The notes beneath the pieces were generated by a model, which saw nothing but the letters and a program-made list of their open reading frames with translations, ran no database searches and was not told the DNA's origin. A program made the translations under genes and the position numbers. From Roseivirga sp. BDSF3-8 (GTDB lineage: Bacteria; Bacteroidota; Bacteroidia; Cytophagales; Cyclobacteriaceae): DNA of 64,000 nt. The stretch is taken from contig NZ_JBGNFV010000001.1 in the NCBI RefSeq assembly GCF_041449215.1, positions 4,605,001 to 4,669,000 of the forward strand, read 5' to 3'. Positions 55,466 to 62,956 of this stretch are shown here, piece after piece (position 1 is the stretch's first letter; each line of letters opens with the position of its first letter).

Positions 55466-56074
55466 TTATAATAAAACAACCGGAGGTTTGCTATCCAGTG
55501 CATTCTCTCTTAATTCACTTAAGGGCTTACCTTTATAGAAAAATCTGGAAAATACATTTACCGTACCTGCACCAAACCGATGAAAGTAAAACACGTATGT
55601 ACGCATGTATAACTGGTTTAAAGATTTAGCTGATATTTCTTCAAAAAAGTCAATCGTACTGTTATCACTATAATAGCTTACCAACCGGCACTTGGCGTCA
55701 AATAGCTCCGATGATTTTGGCCGTACAATTAAATAGAGGTCTTCCTGCAGTTGAAGTGAAAAAGTGAATTTGACGTTTTCCTTTTCACCCTGCTTTTTTA
55801 GGATAGCAGACGAAATAGAAAAAGACAGCATTTCTCCGGCACTTAACAACCTTTTATAAGTATAGCGTTTTTCTGCAGCGTACTCTTTCACCTTTTGTAG
55901 TTTCTCTTGTGCCTCTATGTTTTCTTCTTCTGTATAGATAGGATCTTTACTTATAATATCATCTTCATTATCAAATACCAGAATGACCTTAGCTCTTTCA
56001 TTAGGAATAATTCTTTTACTCGTTTTTTCATCAAAGAAATGACCATACCGATATTTTGCCTTGAATGCTTTCAT
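55466..56074 (-). CDS. Unknown 202-residue protein
   Basis: Not recognised. The protein is charged, mixed alpha/beta, with a helical segment about residues 45-75 ('EENIEAQEKLQKVKEYAAEKRY') and beta-rich ends ('KVILVFDNEDDII', 'VKFTFSLQLQEDLYLIV'). No signal peptide, membrane segment or catalytic motif is visible. It is low in G and C compared with the RM genes. It lies upstream of hsdR on the same strand, separated by 272 bases that include possible terminator hairpins, so a separate transcript is more likely. Confidence 0.5.
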   Translation of the reverse strand: MKAFKAKYRYGHFFDEKTSKRIIPNERAKVILVFDNEDDIISKDPIYTEEENIEAQEKLQKVKEYAAEKRYTYKRLLSAGEMLSFSISSAILKKQGEKENVKFTFSLQLQEDLYLIVRPKSSELFDAKCRLVSYYSDNSTIDFFEEISAKSLNQLYMRTYVFYFHRFGAGTVNVFSRFFYKGKPLSELRENALDSKPPVVLL

Positions 56075-56278
56075 ATTATTAATCTTAAACTATAATTACT
56101 CATAATAATTTAGGCATCGTTCCATTCAGACAATATTATCAATTCCCTTTTAAACTCTTCTGATGATCTCTTGCGTTTTTTTAGGCCAAAAGGAATACTA
56201 GGATTAGGAATACACACCTATTAAAACTAGGACTACATTGAACTTATAAAAGTCAATATCATTCATTTTTGTAGTAGA
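56075..56278. other. AT-rich spacer between two unknown genes
   Basis: About 200 A/T-rich bases without an ORF or recognised motif. It probably contains the promoter of the leftward gene starting at 56074. Confidence 0.3.
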
Positions 56279-56971
56279 TCATTCACACACAAAACAATTC
56301 GCCCTCAGCCTGTCTTCTCCCCTCTTTTTCAGCTTGACACGGCCATCTACCTGAACTTCGGGATTTTTGAAATCACAGAATGCTTTGAGGTCTATTACTT
56401 TGATATGGGTATTGAGGGCATTGAAGTAGTCGGGGTTATTATCAATAGAGTCCTGCAGTTCAATTTTGCCAGGCTTGCCCGCCACATTTAGGAATAGTAG
56501 GTATTCATTTCTACTCTTTTTAAATATCGCCGCAGGTAGTGAGTCCTTTAATTTTGCATAGTAATCGTAAAGCAGGTCTTCGTCGCTAGCTATATCTCCA
56601 ATCTGGTATACCCATCGCTCATCACGCTTAGCGTGGTATTCCTGCTTTTCTTTTTCTCTTTTTTCTACTCCCTCATTAATAGCTGAGACTCCTAGTTCTA
56701 CCATATCTATTGCAGTCTCCGCGTAAACTTCGGTGTCCGACTTCCGAGGTACTGAAGCTTCCTGAACATTTTCAGGTGCTGGCTGCCCCCAGTCAATGCC
56801 CAGATATGAAGAGACTGCTGCTATAAAGACCATGGCCAGGAGGGTATTGACTACCGTCTTTTTGTCGCCACTGAAGAGGTTTTTGGTAAATGTGGAGACT
56901 AATTCTTTTTTGAAAAGTAGTATGAGCGTCGCGCTACCGCCAAGAAGAGCGAAAATGCTATACAGTTCCAT
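56279..56971 (-). CDS. Unknown membrane-anchored protein
   Basis: The 230-residue protein has two N-terminal hydrophobic segments (about 3-20 and 42-60). A charged, partly helical domain follows ('EGVEKREKEKQEYHAKRDERW') and a C-terminal domain ending with two cysteines ('LRANCFVCE'). The topology would place most of the protein on one side of the membrane. Not recognised as a family. Membrane proteins next to restriction genes are often effector or accessory components, but nothing in the sequence shows a function. Confidence 0.5.
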   Translation of the reverse strand: MELYSIFALLGGSATLILLFKKELVSTFTKNLFSGDKKTVVNTLLAMVFIAAVSSYLGIDWGQPAPENVQEASVPRKSDTEVYAETAIDMVELGVSAINEGVEKREKEKQEYHAKRDERWVYQIGDIASDEDLLYDYYAKLKDSLPAAIFKKSRNEYLLFLNVAGKPGKIELQDSIDNNPDYFNALNTHIKVIDLKAFCDFKNPEVQVDGRVKLKKRGEDRLRANCFVCE

Positions 56972-57270
56972 AATACAAGCTGATTTATAAATACTCAGCT
57001 ATAAAATTAAATTTTTTTAACGGTATTAGGGTAATTAGCTTTACCTGGAATGTCGCTATGGTGTGACGTGTTTGCCATTTTTGAATGATTTTAATGGAAA
57101 CAATTATTTAACTAGCTAAAAATCAATAGCGATTTACAATCTTGGATAGTAAATAAGCCAAAAACGGCAGGTAAGTTATCGCATATCATTTATCAAACTG
57201 GTAATAAGTAAGCTTCCATAAATAGCCTCTTCAAAACACCACCTCCTCCCCCTTTCCCCCTCCCCCAATT

Positions 57271-57363
57271 TGTAGCAGAGAAATCTGTAGCAAAAAAAAA
57301 TGCTACAGACTTTCGTGCTACAGGTTTGTAGCACATTTTTGCATTTCTAAACTTTGTGCTACA
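57271..57363 (+). promoter_or_regulatory. Six-copy TGTAGCA/TGCTACA operator before an XRE regulator
   Basis: The 7-base word TGTAGCA occurs forward at 57271, 57286 and 57327, and as its complement TGCTACA at 57301, 57316 and 57357. The last copy ends two bases before the ATG at 57366. Several pairs form inverted repeats (57286/57301 and 57316/57327). A promoter-like pair TTTG (57325-57328) and TAAACTTTG (57348-57356), 19 bases apart, sits within the array. Bound repressor would therefore cover the promoter. The arrangement strongly suggests autoregulation by the downstream XRE protein. Confidence 0.75.
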
Positions 57364-57365
57364 AA

Positions 57366-57887
57366 ATGAAGGCAAATAAAAACATGCTCACGGCGCTCAG
57401 GAAGCAGGCCAACTGGACGCAGTCGGACCTGGCAGGCTACCTTGGTGTGCACCGCAGCCTTGTATCCCTTACGGAACTTGGTGAACGCACCCTCCCAACG
57501 GAGGCCCTGATAAAAGCCACCAAGCTGCAGCAATATCTGGACAGCGAGAAAGACCCTGAACCGGATGAGAAAACCACAGCCCTGTTGGCAAGGATGGAAG
57601 CAGAAGCAGCGGAAGAACTGGCGCGCCTGCGAAAGGATGCGGACTACGAGCTGCAGAAACTAAAGCGAGAGCTGGCCGAAGCGGAAAAGCTGCACGAGGA
57701 GGCGCTGCAGACGCTGAAGCGGCTCCCCCTCCTTCGCAGCTATATGGAAGATGAACCGGCCGGCATCCGTAACCTGATAGACCTGCAGGAGTATAAGGCC
57801 CTCAAAAAACTCCGCATACACCCCCCTAAAAAGCTGGTACAGCTTAGGGTGAGGATCAGAGAGCTGGAGGAAGGGATGAAGGGCTGA
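57366..57887 (+). CDS. XRE-family transcriptional regulator with coiled-coil tail
   Basis: The 173-residue protein has an N-terminal helix-turn-helix of the XRE/Cro type: 'LTALRKQANWTQSDLAGYLGVHRSLVSLTELGERTLP' (about 7-45). A charged coiled coil follows ('EAEAAEELARLRKDADYELQKLKRELAEAEKLHEEAL', about 76-112) and then a basic C-terminal helix region. The ATG at 57366 is chosen because it lies immediately after the operator array; an in-frame TTG at 57354 would start inside it. The coiled coil suggests oligomerisation, fitting cooperative binding to a multi-site operator. It may govern the island or be part of a plasmid- or phage-type control circuit. Confidence 0.82.
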   Translation: MKANKNMLTALRKQANWTQSDLAGYLGVHRSLVSLTELGERTLPTEALIKATKLQQYLDSEKDPEPDEKTTALLARMEAEAAEELARLRKDADYELQKLKRELAEAEKLHEEALQTLKRLPLLRSYMEDEPAGIRNLIDLQEYKALKKLRIHPPKKLVQLRVRIRELEEGMKG

Positions 57888-58040
57888 GCGGCTGGTAGTG
57901 CCCAAGGCACAGCTCCATTGGGGGTAAAACGGGATGCTGGAGGCGGACTAAGGACTACTCAATAACCCAATAAATTTCTAAAAAAAATAATAACCGCTCC
58001 CTCAACAGAAGCAGCTTATATATCTCTACAGGCTATAAAA
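57888..58040. other. Short intergenic tail after the XRE gene
   Basis: No gene or clear motif; ends in A/T-rich sequence. Confidence 0.3.
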
Positions 58041-58218
58041 TTACCAGCCCAAGTAGTAGTTTGAGTCTAACCAACTAGGTCTTTTAAGGCCAATGTGGTC
58101 TTCCAGCATGTGTTCTGTTACGCAGATGGCGCCTTCTATCCAATTTTGCAGGTCAGCCTTGTTTTGGCTTTATGCTAAAAAGATGACGTCCCGATGTGCT
58201 GGTTATAGAATTTGCCAT
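58041..58218 (-). pseudogene. Possible frameshifted small gene
   Basis: On the minus strand a start at 58218 reads 'MANSITSTSGRHLFSIKPKQ' and hits a stop. A one-base shift near 58155 opens a second frame that reads 'KADLQNWIEGAICVTEHMLE' and continues about twenty residues to a stop at 58041. Joined, they would form a protein of about 60 residues. The amino-acid composition of both pieces looks protein-like. It could be a decayed small gene or chance; the family is not recognised. Confidence 0.35.
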
Positions 58219-58281
58219 TTCTGGCTGAACCTACACAATTGTGCGGCACTCCAACATAATAAAACTCCCTTTGTCCCTTGG

Positions 58282-59064
58282 TTACACCTGCTGTGAGGCC
58301 TGTCGGCGGGGGAAGCTATTTGCCGCGAGGGCCACTACCCTACCCTTGCCGGTGGTTTGAGGCCGCTTCCTGCGTGTAAGGATGTTCTCTATCTGCGAAA
58401 GGTTTGTTCTGAGTAAATCAACTTTCAGCCGCATCTCCTCTATTTTCATTTGTTCGCGGGCCAGCGCTGCGGCGTTGGGGATGTTGATGCCGTAGTAGCG
58501 CTGCTTTTTTAGCCTGGAGGCTGCCAGGTCAAGAGCTGTTTTTGTCTGATCCTGCAGGGTGGCCGGCGCTTGGGCACGCTCCAGGTGGGCATGAATGGCG
58601 GCAGCGCTTTGGTATTGCTGCTCCAAGTGTTCCATGTTCAGGCGGTGCAGCTTGTGCTTCAATGTCTTCTGACTTAGGAAATGGGCCGCCTGCATGGCCT
58701 TACGCTCCAGCTCATAGGCATGGGTAAAGAATCTGGCCCTGAGGTACGCCAGGTCGCTCGTCTCCATCTTACGGTAGCGGGGATTCAGCCTGATTACTTT
58801 CGCCTCGCTGGCAGGCGCAGGCTTCTGAGGTTCCGGGGCAGGAATGGGTTTGCCCATGGCCAGGCATGCCAGGTGCTCTGCGGACTGCCCCATCAGGCGT
58901 TCCAGCTTTCTTATCGTGCTTACCCGCGGGCGGTGCGTGCCGCTCTCTATCTTACTGATACTGCTTTGGTTAATGCAGAGTCTTGTAGCCATCCTACGCT
59001 GGCTCAACCCCGATTGCCTGCGGGCATATATAAATAGCCTGGCTTCCGCCGTCACTGCTTCCAT
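58282..59064 (-). CDS. Second XRE-family regulator with long helical C-terminus
   Basis: From the ATG at 59064 the 260-residue protein begins 'MEAVTAEARLFIYARRQSGL'. A helix-turn-helix follows ('SQRRMATRLCINQSSISKIE', about 20-39). A proline-rich linker ('PIPAPEPQKPAPA') precedes a long basic helical region with an Arg/Lys-rich end. In-frame starts up to 59187 exist but add an unlikely leader. The overall plan, an HTH plus long coiled coil, is like the regulator at 57366, though sequences differ. It is divergent from glnS. Confidence 0.75.
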   Translation of the reverse strand: MEAVTAEARLFIYARRQSGLSQRRMATRLCINQSSISKIESGTHRPRVSTIRKLERLMGQSAEHLACLAMGKPIPAPEPQKPAPASEAKVIRLNPRYRKMETSDLAYLRARFFTHAYELERKAMQAAHFLSQKTLKHKLHRLNMEHLEQQYQSAAAIHAHLERAQAPATLQDQTKTALDLAASRLKKQRYYGINIPNAAALAREQMKIEEMRLKVDLLRTNLSQIENILTRRKRPQTTGKGRVVALAANSFPRRQASQQV

Positions 59065-59275
59065 TTTTTCATCATTTAAGTTCGCTATCAATATAACGTA
59101 AAAAGCGATGCGTTTTGTGTTTTTTGTGATGAGGGGATGCGTTTGGGGCTGGGCTGAGCATTCTCTATTTGAGCGAATGGATGTCAACCTAAGGTTTGGT
59201 AGGGGGCGATCCGAAAACTTTTTGAGTTACGGCCGGACTGGTAGACGGTTCTTCCAGCTTTCGATTCGGCACAGA

Positions 59276-59451
59276 GGCTTCTGTGGACATTATACTTTGA
59301 AGTACCCTCAGAAGCCGATTCCTTTTTTATGACAAACACCTTATGACATTATTTTCGAGATAAATTTTTATCACAGTTGTACATATGACAAAATGAGAAG
59401 GGTAGCCGGCAGTCTTACTAATTACCCTGACTCTGCAAGTCGGCTTTTTTT
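59276..59451 (+). ncRNA. Candidate small RNA with terminator
   Basis: No ORF fits here. A GGCTTCTG / CAGAAGCC pair (59276-59283 with 59309-59316) brackets a TATACTTTG promoter-like word. A terminator-like structure AGCCG ... CGGCT plus T6 lies at 59404-59451, about 100 bases before glnS. ATGACA occurs three times between (about 59330-59390). A short transcript or a glnS leader with attenuation are both possible. Confidence 0.3.
59404..59451 (+). terminator. Terminator-like hairpin upstream of glnS
   Basis: AGCCG / CGGCT, with interior GCAGTC / GACTCTGC complementarity, is followed by a run of T. It precedes glnS, so it ends an upstream transcript or acts as an attenuator. Confidence 0.5.
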
Positions 59452-59527
59452 AAGAGGCTGATAAATTTCATTCCATCTATCAGGAAGTTATAAGGCCTCC
59501 CCTATTTCCTCCCGTCCAAAATTCTCC

Positions 59528-59535
59528 TAATTTTG
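59528..59535 (+). promoter_or_regulatory. Putative -7 promoter element of glnS
   Basis: TAATTTTG matches the Bacteroidota -7 consensus TAnnTTTG and lies 23 bases before the ATG at 59559. A convincing -33 TTTG was not seen. Confidence 0.45.
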
Positions 59536-59558
59536 CCCCACACTTTTTACGCTAGAAT

Positions 59559-61601
59559 ATGTCGGACAACCCCAAGTCACTCAATTTTATAGAACAGATC
59601 GTAGCGGATGATCTGGAAGCAGGATTAGCTAAGGATAAGCTACGTTTCAGATTTCCCCCCGAGCCTAACGGCTACCTGCACATCGGGCATGCCTCGTCCA
59701 TCTGCCTCAACTTCGGGCTGGGTGAGCGCTTTAATGCGCCGGTAAACCTGCGTTTTGACGATACGAACCCTGCGAAAGAAGAGCAGGAGTATGTGGACGC
59801 GATTAAGAGAGACATTGAGTGGCTGGGCTTTCAGTGGGCGGAAGAGTGCTATTCGTCTGATTACTTCCAGGAGCTGTACGACTGGGCGGTGGAGCTGATC
59901 AAAAACGGCAAGGCCTATGTAGACGAGCAGTCTGCCGAGGCGATGGCGGAGCAGAAAGGCACGCCGACCACACCGGGTACTAATAGCCCCTACCGCGACC
60001 GTAGCGTGGAGGAGAACCTGGACCTGTTTCAGCGTATGAAGGACGGCGAGTTTGAGCCGGGTACTTATGTGTTGCGTGCGAAGATAGATATGGCTTCTAC
60101 GAACATGCTTATGCGCGATCCGCTGCTGTACCGTATCCTTAATAAAGCCCACCACCGCACAGGCACGGACTGGTGTGTGTACCCTATGTATGACTGGGCA
60201 CACGGGCAGTCGGACTATGTGGAGCATGTGTCGCACTCGATCTGTACGCTGGAGTTTAAGCCTCACCGTGAACTGTATGACTGGTTTCTGGACCAGATCG
60301 CGGACAGTGAAAGCCTGCGGCCGAAGCAACGTGAGTTTGCGCGCCGTAACCTGAGCTATACCATTATGAGCAAGCGTAAGCTGCTGCAACTGGTACAGAG
60401 CGGCACGGTAGCGGGCTGGGACGATCCCCGCATGCCGACTATTTCTGCGCTGAGGCGCCGGGGGTATACGCCTGAGTCTATCCGCAAGTTCAGCGAGGTA
60501 TCGGGCATTACGAAGCGGGACAGTGTGACGGATGTTTCGCTGCTGGAGTTCTGCATCCGGGAAGATCTGAATAAGCGGGCTACGCGGGTGATGGGTGTGC
60601 TGGATCCGGTGAAGCTGGTGATCACGAACTACCCGGAGGGTAAGGAGGAGATGCTGGAAGCGGAGAATAACCCGGAAGATGCTAAGGCGGGCACGCACGA
60701 GCTTCCTTTCTCAAGAGAGCTTTACATAGAAAGGGAGGACTTTAAAGAAGAGGCCAACAGCAAGTACTTCAGGCTGACAATAGGTAAAGAGGTGCGCCTG
60801 AAGAGTGCGTATATCATTAAAGGGGAGTCTGTGGTAAAAGATGGGGATGGCCATATCACGGAGATACACTGTACGGCGGACCTGGACTCACGGTCCGGAA
60901 GCGGTACGGAGGCAAGCCAGCGCAAGGTGAAAGGCACGCTGCACTGGGTGTCTATCAAGCATGCGATTAAAGCCGAGGTGCGTGAGTACGACCGCCTCTT
61001 CCTGGATGAAGCACCGGAGAGCCACGAGGGAAAAACCTTTATGGACTTTATAAACCCGGACTCACTGAAGGTGATCAAAGAGGCTTACCTGGAGCCTTTC
61101 CTGCAGCAGGCGAATATGGATGATAAGTTTCAGTTTCAGCGCCTGGGCTACTTCACGCTGGACAAGGACTCAACCGCTGATCACCTGATCTTTAATAAAA
61201 CGGTAGGCCTTAAAGATACGTGGACGAAGCAGCAGAAGGCGCCTGCACAGCAGCAAAAGGCTCAACCAAAAGCGAAGCAGCAACAGATGCCGGAGCGCAA
61301 TGCCCTGAGTGAGATACAGAAGATCAGTAAGAAATACACGAACCTGAGCGGTGACAAGCTGGCCAAAGCACGTGCGAGCATCATGAACCTGGCAGAGGGG
61401 GTATCTTACGAAGAGCTAAAGCCTCTGTTCGGCACCTCGGCCAAGAAGACGGGTACACGTATAGGTGTCATGCTTACGCTGGGGGTACTCCTGAACAAGG
61501 GGCTGGTCCGCGACTCGGAGATAGATGCCTATATTGAGTCCGGTCTGGAGGATGGCAATGACCTGCTGGTGGAAGAGGCGAAGGCGCTGGTGAAGGGGTA
61601 G
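59559..61601 (+). CDS. glnS: Glutaminyl-tRNA synthetase with C-terminal extension
   Basis: The 680-residue class I synthetase has 'PPEPNGYLHIGHASSI' (HIGH at 41-44) and the KMSKS-type 'MSKRK' at 270-274. A bacterial GlnRS anticodon-binding beta-barrel region follows to about residue 555. After a Gln/Lys/Pro-rich linker ('KQQKAPAQQQKAQPKAKQQQ') there is an extra helical domain of roughly 100 residues, 'NALSEIQKISKKYTNL' to the C-terminus, not found in E. coli GlnRS (about 554 residues). Appended YqeY-type domains that aid tRNA binding are known in some GlnRS, and this domain may be comparable. It charges tRNA-Gln directly. This makes the organism's Gln-tRNA synthesis independent of the GatCAB route. 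Confidence 0.95.
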   Translation: MSDNPKSLNFIEQIVADDLEAGLAKDKLRFRFPPEPNGYLHIGHASSICLNFGLGERFNAPVNLRFDDTNPAKEEQEYVDAIKRDIEWLGFQWAEECYSSDYFQELYDWAVELIKNGKAYVDEQSAEAMAEQKGTPTTPGTNSPYRDRSVEENLDLFQRMKDGEFEPGTYVLRAKIDMASTNMLMRDPLLYRILNKAHHRTGTDWCVYPMYDWAHGQSDYVEHVSHSICTLEFKPHRELYDWFLDQIADSESLRPKQREFARRNLSYTIMSKRKLLQLVQSGTVAGWDDPRMPTISALRRRGYTPESIRKFSEVSGITKRDSVTDVSLLEFCIREDLNKRATRVMGVLDPVKLVITNYPEGKEEMLEAENNPEDAKAGTHELPFSRELYIEREDFKEEANSKYFRLTIGKEVRLKSAYIIKGESVVKDGDGHITEIHCTADLDSRSGSGTEASQRKVKGTLHWVSIKHAIKAEVREYDRLFLDEAPESHEGKTFMDFINPDSLKVIKEAYLEPFLQQANMDDKFQFQRLGYFTLDKDSTADHLIFNKTVGLKDTWTKQQKAPAQQQKAQPKAKQQQMPERNALSEIQKISKKYTNLSGDKLAKARASIMNLAEGVSYEELKPLFGTSAKKTGTRIGVMLTLGVLLNKGLVRDSEIDAYIESGLEDGNDLLVEEAKALVKG

Positions 61602-62131
61602 GATTTGGGGTTTGGTGCTGGCGCGGAGCTGGGTGCCAGGCCCGCCGGGATGCCGGTCCCCATCAGTCAGCTGACTGATGGGGAATTTATGCTTTAAAGC
61701 AGTTTTGATGTATAGCTTTGTAGTTTAGCTATTCCCTTCATTTTCAGGGTTAGGGATGTATTCTGCAATTTCCCGCCGGAAAGGCCCGCCCCTGGTTCAA
61801 AAAATACTGTGGCTTTTTTGAACCGTCCCCTCCCGTCAGTTGACGGGTGGGGAATTCGAGGTTACGCAGTCACCTATAGTTCCACCTTTCAGTCTACTAG
61901 TCGCCAAGTTAAGGATGTATAGGGCTTAAAAATAGCACGTTATAAATTCCCCGCCCTGGGGGCGGGGACCGGTTGGAGAAATTTCGAAGAAATTTTGCCA
62001 ATCAGGTTTGGACCGGCATTCCGGCGGGGGCTTATAGAATCCGTGCTACCACCCACAAAATTCCTTTCTCACAGTGAAGCTGAACTAAGCACAACGCTAT
62101 TTAGGAAAAGGGAACCTTTTGCTGAATTTTT
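61602..62131. repeat. Intergenic repeat block 3 (three two-hairpin units)
   Basis: No gene. A reverse unit at 61639-61688 contains a perfect 26-bp palindrome (CCCCATCAGTCAG / CTGACTGATGGGG, 61658-61683). A second reverse unit (61784-61856) has GGTTCAAAAAA / TTTTTTGAACC (61794-61824) and CCCCTCCCGTCA-GT-TGACGGGTGGGG (61827-61852). The leader word lies at 61897-61946. A forward unit (61944-62030) has CCCCGCCC-TGG-GGGCGGGG (61949-61967) and an imperfect GAAATTTC-type hairpin. The block directly abuts the DUF559 gene. Confidence 0.75.
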
Positions 62132-62482
62132 CTACTTAAAAGCCGCTACTCTAATAGACTCTAATATCCCCTCCGGATGGAGAAAGACGGTATCATTCTC
62201 AAAGCGGAGTACGGTGAAGCCTAGTGATTCAAGCTTTTTATCTCTCTCGTAATCTGCTGTATTGACGAGCACATCATTATGGACTTCTCCATCCAGTTCG
62301 ATGATCAGTTTGGCAGACTCACAATAGAAATCCACAATGTAGTTAAGGATGCTAACCTGCCGGCGAAACTTAAGCCCGTAGGCCTGATTTTTTCTTAGTA
62401 AGGTCCAGAGAGTTGCTTCGGCGGAAGTGGCATTATTACGCAGTTCTCTCCTGCGCTCCCGCAAATGTGGCAGGTATTTCAT
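62132..62482 (-). CDS. DUF559 (Vsr-like) endonuclease-domain protein
   Basis: The 116-residue protein matches the DUF559 pattern. It starts 'LRERRRELRNNATSAEATLWTLLR', then 'GLKFRRQVSILNYIVDFYC' and 'KLIIELDGEVHN', and ends 'LGFTVLRFENDTVF'. The D...ExD/H arrangement (Asp in 'VDFYC', Glu-Leu-Asp-Gly) is the PD-(D/E)xK nuclease core related to Vsr and other very short patch repair enzymes. The family is usually small and of unknown function. Here it sits alone between two blocks of the structured repeat family. Confidence 0.85.
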   Translation of the reverse strand: MKYLPHLRERRRELRNNATSAEATLWTLLRKNQAYGLKFRRQVSILNYIVDFYCESAKLIIELDGEVHNDVLVNTADYERDKKLESLGFTVLRFENDTVFLHPEGILESIRVAAFK

Positions 62483-62956
62483 AGCTGGTTTTTGTTGGTA
62501 ATTTTATGCGGTTTTGATGAGATATGGAAGTGTAAATGGCAATTTGTGCAGGGCCCGCCCCTGGTTTGTTGAAAACATTCTGTTTTTAACAAACCTGTCC
62601 CCTCCCGGAAGGTGGGGAATTTGAGGTTACGGAGTCTCTTATAGTTTCCATCCCTCGGGCTACCAGCCGCTAAGTTAAGGGTCTATAGGGCTATTAAAAT
62701 AGCACGTTAGCCATTCCCCTCCCGTCAGTTGACGGGTGGGGAATAAGACATTGTGCTATTTATAAGCGGTATACATCAAATAATGCACTGCCTCAAATTC
62801 CCCTATGGGGCCCATAGCCGTCAAGCTAATAATTTAAACAGCTAAAAAATAGCAAGTTAGCAATTCCCCACCCTTTGGGAGGGGACGGTTCAAAAAGTAA
62901 CACAGTACTTTTTGAACCAGGGGCGGGCCAGGCCTTCCGCCGGAAGTTTCCAACCC
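62483..62956. repeat. Intergenic repeat block 4 (reverse, half and forward units)
   Basis: No gene. A reverse unit (62552-62620) has GGTTTGTTGAAAAC / GTTTTTAACAAACC (62563-62595) and a C-rich/G-rich hairpin ending GGGGAATTT. Leader words lie at 62661-62715 and 62813-62865. A half unit has the hairpin at 62716-62741, which is identical to that at 61827. A forward unit (62862-62935) has CCCC-A-CCC-TTT-GGG-A-GGGG (62866-62884), then a perfect 13-bp stem GGTTCAAAAAGTA / TACTTTTTGAACC (62887-62918), then AGGGGCGGGCC. The sequence from 62614 closely resembles 61850 over about 110 bases. Confidence 0.75.

Noticed and set aside
59640-60698. Minus-strand frame of 352 codons opposite glnS
   Set aside because: Shadow of glnS; Arg/His-rich text typical of reverse-strand artefacts.
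38337-62935. CRISPR array formed by the repeated intergenic words
   Set aside because: Copies are irregularly spaced, in both orientations, partly degenerate and not separated by unique spacers of constant length; no cas genes.
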